Assembly: GCA_001920395.1 (NCBI GenBank)
Contig: MNJS01000042.1
Span: 1-63,005, forward strand
From: Thaumarchaeota archaeon 13_1_20CM_2_39_20
Lineage (GTDB): Archaea > Thermoproteota > Nitrososphaeria > Nitrososphaerales > Nitrosopumilaceae
Length of the DNA stretch: 63,005 nt
Direction: 5' to 3'
The notes under the pieces were generated by a model. The model worked only from the letters and a program-made list of their open reading frames with translations, did not search any database and was not told where the DNA came from. Below, piece after piece: positions 59,461 to 63,005 of the stretch. Both the position numbers and the translations under genes were made by a program. The first letter of the stretch is position 1; every line of letters begins with the position of its first letter.

Positions 59461-59718
59461 TCATATCAATAAAACTCGGAAGCTTGCGGTTAGAGACTTG
59501 CGAGGAAACAGTACAGAATAGTAAACGCATTACACTAGCTAAACTGAATAGACAAGTCACCTCAAGGGCCTTTTCCTACCTGTTCAATTCAATAGCTCCT
59601 AAAGAAAACCATTTGATAAACCCCCTCTGGATGAGCACGACCTCACTAACTTTTGACTTGTTTTTCAGGGTTAAAATATAGTAATGAGTATTCCTCGTCT
59701 TGCTAATGAATAGTTTTC

Positions 59719-61647
59719 CTACCCGATTATGGTCGGCTGTTGCTGCGTAATACAGTGAATTGCACCCATTCCATATACCAAATCAGTGCAATCAATCCCA
59801 ATAATCTCCCTGCTTGGAAATTGACTATGAATAATTCTTATTGCTAGACTGTCGTTCTTATGCATGTACGTGGGAACTAAAACCACCTTGTTGGCAACAT
59901 AGAAGTTAAGGTAACTTGCCGGCAATCTTGTTTTCTTACCTCTGACACGCATACTAATCGCAGGAGGCATTGGCATTTTTATAACTTTTAATTTCTTTCC
60001 ATCCTGGTCCGTTGATTGGTGAAGAATCTCATAGTTCTCTTTTAATACAGAATGATTCTCGTCAGCCTCATCTTCTTCATAGGCACACACAACTGTTCTT
60101 GGACCAACAAAACGAGCCAAATTATCAATATGCCCATCGGTATCATCTCCTACTACACCGGATTTTAGCCAGATGATGTGATTTATTCCAAAATAGTCCA
60201 TCAAAAATTTCTCAACTTCAGCTTTTGAAAGATGTGGATTCCTGTTACTGCTGAGCAAGCACTGTGTGGTGGTGAGGACCGTACCTTTCCCATTGACATC
60301 AACAGAACCGCCTTCCAAGACTATGCCGGGCCTGAAATTATTCAACTGCAACCTATTACTTATGACGTGAGGAACTTGAGTGTCTTTTGCAAGATCTTTG
60401 TATTTTCCAGACCAAGCATTGAATATCCAATGTACGAAAGATATCTGCTTTTTTTCCCTGTTAGTTACAAAAACTGGGCCGTAGTCTCTAAACCAAACAT
60501 CCGCATAATCCCACACGTAAAAGTTAATTCTCTGGAGATCTACGCCTCTTTGCTCCAAGAGTCTTGTCACCGTTGATCTCATATTCGAATCTTTGACGAA
60601 AAGATTTACGTACTCATTTTTGTGCAGCACATTAATCATCTTCAGGTATGCACTTTCAACTTTTTTGACTCTACTTGGAAACGTAACGGGATCATGCGGC
60701 CACGCTAGCCAAGTCGCATCATGTTTTTCCCATTCCGCTGGCATTGAGTATCCAAGGCTTTTAGGCGTCTCGTTCAAAATACGCGAATTGATCAAACCAT
60801 AAGTTGAAGGAAGCCGATTCCTGAGAAACCCCCACCCATCTTGTATCCTTTTGTTCTGGGAAATGTCAAGCTCCGCGACAACTACTTCTTCATCTTCTTG
60901 GCTTGCCCTTTTGATCATTCTTCCGAATGCATCACAGACAAACGAAGCTCCCCAAAATCGTATCTCCCCTTCGGTACCCACGCGGTTAACCGAGGCAACA
61001 TGAATGCCATTCGCTATGGCATGAGAACGTTGAATATTTTCCCAAGAGTAGTGCCAGTCTTCTTGTGATAAAGGATCGCCTTCAAGATAGCCAATTGCGG
61101 AGGGATAAAAGATAAGATCTACTCCCTGTAAAGCCAATGTTCTTGCAGCTTCAGGAAACCATTGATCATAGCAAATAAGCACACCAAAACACAGATGCGG
61201 TGTTCTAAATATCTGATATCCCAAGTCTCCTTCTTGGAAGTAGCTTTTCTCGTAAAAGAAGGGGTCGTGAGGGATATGCATTTTACGGTAACTTCCGATG
61301 ATCTTTCCATCTGTATCAATTACTACTGCTGTGTTGTAATGTTTACCAGAGTCTACTTCGAATATGGGTGCAATGATTACCACGTTCAACTCTCTGGCTA
61401 GATCTGACAATGCTATTGTGGTTTCTCCCGGGATGGTCTCAGCCAACTGGGTAACATCTTTTCTTTCGTCAGTTGGAAAATACTTGGTTCTGTATAATTC
61501 CTGCAAACAAATGATTTGTGCGCCTTTTTTAGCTGCATCCCGTATCTTGGAAATAGTATTTTCCATGTTGCGGTTAATATCATCGGAAACGCGAGTTTGA
61601 ATTAGTCCTATAATAACTGTGTTCTTTTTTACCATCATCATGGGCAC
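59719..61647 (-). CDS. Fused N-carbamoylputrescine amidase (AguB-like) and agmatine deiminase (AguA-like)
   Basis: Residues 8-285 form a carbon-nitrogen hydrolase with the catalytic triad Glu50 (CLQEL), Lys122 (YRKMH) and Cys159 (LICYDQWFPEAA), as in AguB. Residues 300-642 form the agmatine deiminase fold: AEWEKHDATWLAWPHDP, VWFRDYGPVFV, LEGGSVDV, DDTDGHIDNLARF with His506, and the C-terminal GMGAIHCITQQQP with nucleophile Cys632. Together they would convert agmatine to N-carbamoylputrescine and then to putrescine, CO2 and ammonia in one chain. Bacteria and plants use separate proteins. The gene stands alone on the minus strand. Confidence 0.88.
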   Translation of the reverse strand: MPMMMVKKNTVIIGLIQTRVSDDINRNMENTISKIRDAAKKGAQIICLQELYRTKYFPTDERKDVTQLAETIPGETTIALSDLARELNVVIIAPIFEVDSGKHYNTAVVIDTDGKIIGSYRKMHIPHDPFFYEKSYFQEGDLGYQIFRTPHLCFGVLICYDQWFPEAARTLALQGVDLIFYPSAIGYLEGDPLSQEDWHYSWENIQRSHAIANGIHVASVNRVGTEGEIRFWGASFVCDAFGRMIKRASQEDEEVVVAELDISQNKRIQDGWGFLRNRLPSTYGLINSRILNETPKSLGYSMPAEWEKHDATWLAWPHDPVTFPSRVKKVESAYLKMINVLHKNEYVNLFVKDSNMRSTVTRLLEQRGVDLQRINFYVWDYADVWFRDYGPVFVTNREKKQISFVHWIFNAWSGKYKDLAKDTQVPHVISNRLQLNNFRPGIVLEGGSVDVNGKGTVLTTTQCLLSSNRNPHLSKAEVEKFLMDYFGINHIIWLKSGVVGDDTDGHIDNLARFVGPRTVVCAYEEDEADENHSVLKENYEILHQSTDQDGKKLKVIKMPMPPAISMRVRGKKTRLPASYLNFYVANKVVLVPTYMHKNDSLAIRIIHSQFPSREIIGIDCTDLVYGMGAIHCITQQQPTIIG

Positions 61648-61823
61648 TTTTCATTTGAGGTTCTTATTTATCTTTAACCGACCTTATTTACAGCTAAAGA
61701 ATATAATAAATACAGTCTTGCCAAATCCAATATTTCAATTGTGATGTCAACGAAAACGTCCAAAAACGCTGGAAAATACCGAAAGTCTACAACTAAATAG
61801 GCAAAACCCTATTTTTGGGCTTG

Positions 61824-62171
61824 TTAAAATATACCGAATTTACTAGATTCCATTTCTTCTTTTATGGCTAGTTTAACTTTCAGGTTCTTCTGACCTACTT
61901 TTTTTGTCAACCACATCAGAAATTTATGCTCAAGACCCCTACCTTTTATTCTATCAAAATCCGGCCCCATTTGCTCGGAAAGCTTCCTTACAAGTGATTT
62001 ATTTACACACACTACATAAAAATGCCATCCAAAAGCGAACTCGGAATCTGTGACAATGAAATCATTCTCTCCATGAACCATTTGTTCTAGGTTTCTTAGT
62101 GTTGAAATTATTGCCTTACTTGTACTCTCATAGTCAGTAGATGACACATTAATGTTAATTCTCTCTTCCAA
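61824..62171 (-). CDS. Protein of unknown function
   Basis: This 115-residue alpha/beta protein (INVSSTDYESTSKAIISTLR, FGWHFYVVCVNKSLVRKLSE, GLEHKFLMWLTKKVGQKNLK) has no domain that I recognise. It lies 39 bp downstream of the methyltransferase on the same strand and is probably co-transcribed with it. The start ATG at 62171 gives a well-shaped N-terminus. Confidence 0.6.
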   Translation of the reverse strand: MEERININVSSTDYESTSKAIISTLRNLEQMVHGENDFIVTDSEFAFGWHFYVVCVNKSLVRKLSEQMGPDFDRIKGRGLEHKFLMWLTKKVGQKNLKVKLAIKEEMESSKFGIF

Positions 62172-62210
62172 TGTATTCTATCCGAGGCATACAAATAAAA
62201 GCATGACTGC

Positions 62211-62984
62211 TCAAGTGGATTTTTGATTTAACAAATGTTCCATTTCGATATTGAAAAATGTTCTTAGTATGCCCATGTAGTTCTTCACTGGTTGAGGTAT
62301 TTCATCTCCACATGCAATTCCTAAGTTCTTGGCGTTTATCCATATGGAAAGAGATTGAAGAATAGTTAGAAATCTATCATTGCCAACTTCTTTCGGTCCT
62401 ATTGCCTTTGAATACCTCTCTGCAAATTCCCATGCTACAACAAAATCTATGCAGTCAGTTTCGAATACAGCAAGCATCTGCTCTCTCAGATCTTTAGCTC
62501 TCTTGAAAGGAACTACATTTAGAATATAGGGAAAAACGACCTTATCCGGCAGACAACTGGTGAGTGGTCCCCAAATAGTTATTATTCTAGAGCCATTCTT
62601 TAACTGCGAAAATTTTGGAATCATTTTCTCAATTATGTGTTCATCAGCAAACCAAAAGAGAATTACCGAGGCGTCGTTAATGTCAGAGTGAAAAATATCT
62701 TCGCATCTAAAGGATCCATTGTAAAGGTTTTTTTCTTCTAAGGTTCTTTTCGCACATGAGATCTTTTTAGGGCTATTATCTATCCCAGTGGCTTTCTTTA
62801 CGCCAAATTCTTGAAGAGCAATGACTACTCCACTACCATTACCGCATCCCAAATGATAGAAAATATCATTTGTGTTTAATGATGCGAATCGAAATATCTC
62901 TCTTAGAACATCATTACGTAATTCTACATCTTCGCCTGTCATAATTGAGTGAGGAAGTGACCTCAGATATTCCTCTATTTTCAC
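62211..62984 (-). CDS. Class I SAM-dependent methyltransferase (aKMT-like)
   Basis: This 257-residue protein has motif I as FYHLGCGNGSGVVIALQEFG with TGIDNSPKKI after it, and VILFWFADEHIIEKMIPKFS in the post-I region. The layout around DIFYHLGCGNGSG resembles DOT1-like and archaeal lysine methyltransferases (aKMT), with no zinc site. A helical C-terminal part of about 100 residues (KAIGPKEVGNDRFLTILQSL) follows. The substrate is probably a protein or small molecule and is not known. The ATG start lies 21 bp from the window end. Confidence 0.72.
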   Translation of the reverse strand: MKIEEYLRSLPHSIMTGEDVELRNDVLREIFRFASLNTNDIFYHLGCGNGSGVVIALQEFGVKKATGIDNSPKKISCAKRTLEEKNLYNGSFRCEDIFHSDINDASVILFWFADEHIIEKMIPKFSQLKNGSRIITIWGPLTSCLPDKVVFPYILNVVPFKRAKDLREQMLAVFETDCIDFVVAWEFAERYSKAIGPKEVGNDRFLTILQSLSIWINAKNLGIACGDEIPQPVKNYMGILRTFFNIEMEHLLNQKST

Positions 62985-63005
62985 AATAGATCAAAATTTT
63001 ATGCT

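Noticed and set aside
59484-59681. 65-codon plus-strand frame after the winged-helix gene
   Set aside because: No promoter, no recognisable domain and random-looking composition; the 59431-59718 stretch otherwise holds only a T-rich terminator.

Overview
The window looks like a chromosomal segment of an ammonia-oxidising-type archaeon of the Nitrososphaerota (Thaumarchaeota). Archaeal signs are a TgtA-type archaeosine transglycosylase, a TYW1-type wyosine radical SAM enzyme, KEOPS genes (Kae1 and Bud32), a beta-CASP nuclease, an F420 reductase (NpdG type), many TTG starts, and TATA-like boxes about 25-30 nt before start codons, which fits leaderless transcripts. A Rieske / cytochrome b / membrane-anchored cupredoxin set is also typical of this lineage. 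Composition is AT-rich throughout, and visibly more so at about 8.9-11.9 kb.

Region 1 (1-24.7 kb) is a cell-surface glycan island. It begins with the 3' end of a radical SAM protein resembling tetraether lipid synthase. It then holds three GT4 glycosyltransferases, a toroid-fold protein, a FemAB-like aminoacyl/acyl transferase, a Wzx-type flippase, methyltransferases and a large capsule-type GT-B protein. Next comes what reads as a nonulosonic (sialic-, legionaminic- or pseudaminic-like) acid pathway: 4,6-dehydratase, Gfo/Idh oxidoreductase, SpsF-type cytidylyltransferase, DegT aminotransferase, NeuB-like synthase, NeuC-like epimerase and a hexapeptide acetyltransferase. A DUF115/Maf-like protein, a B12-binding radical SAM enzyme and a GSA-aminomutase-like aminotransferase are interleaved. 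Three gene remnants (a WecB start, a sugar-dehydrogenase-like piece and a nucleotidyltransferase start) show recent turnover. A phosphoglucose/phosphomannose isomerase closes the island.

Region 2 (24.8-31.6 kb) is metabolic: an MtnA-type isomerase, a MIP18-PqqD fusion, small membrane proteins, tRNA-Arg(TCG), a class I aminotransferase, a flavin-binding-like oxidase, an F420 reductase and a histidine phosphatase. Region 3 (31.7-39.7 kb) pairs a secreted, membrane-anchored coiled-coil protein with a 1.4-thousand-residue subtilase, followed by the complex III genes. Region 4 (39.7-54 kb) is mostly information processing: a CheY-like receiver, winged-helix regulator, tRNA-Arg(TCT), OGG-type glycosylase, beta-CASP nuclease, ferredoxin, TgtA, AK6-like kinase, YchF/OLA1 GTPase, Kae1, Bud32, RdgB, TYW1, alcohol dehydrogenase and tRNA-His.

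Region 5 (54-63 kb) is more accessory. It has a secreted repeat protein, an MFS-monooxygenase fusion exporter, small secreted and membrane proteins, a 44-residue zinc-ribbon gene, a winged-helix protein, a fused N-carbamoylputrescine amidase / agmatine deiminase and a methyltransferase. The most notable systems are the archaeal nonulosonic-acid locus with a candidate Maf-like transferase and the single-chain agmatine-to-putrescine enzyme. All functional calls rest on motif recognition by eye; no database search was run.
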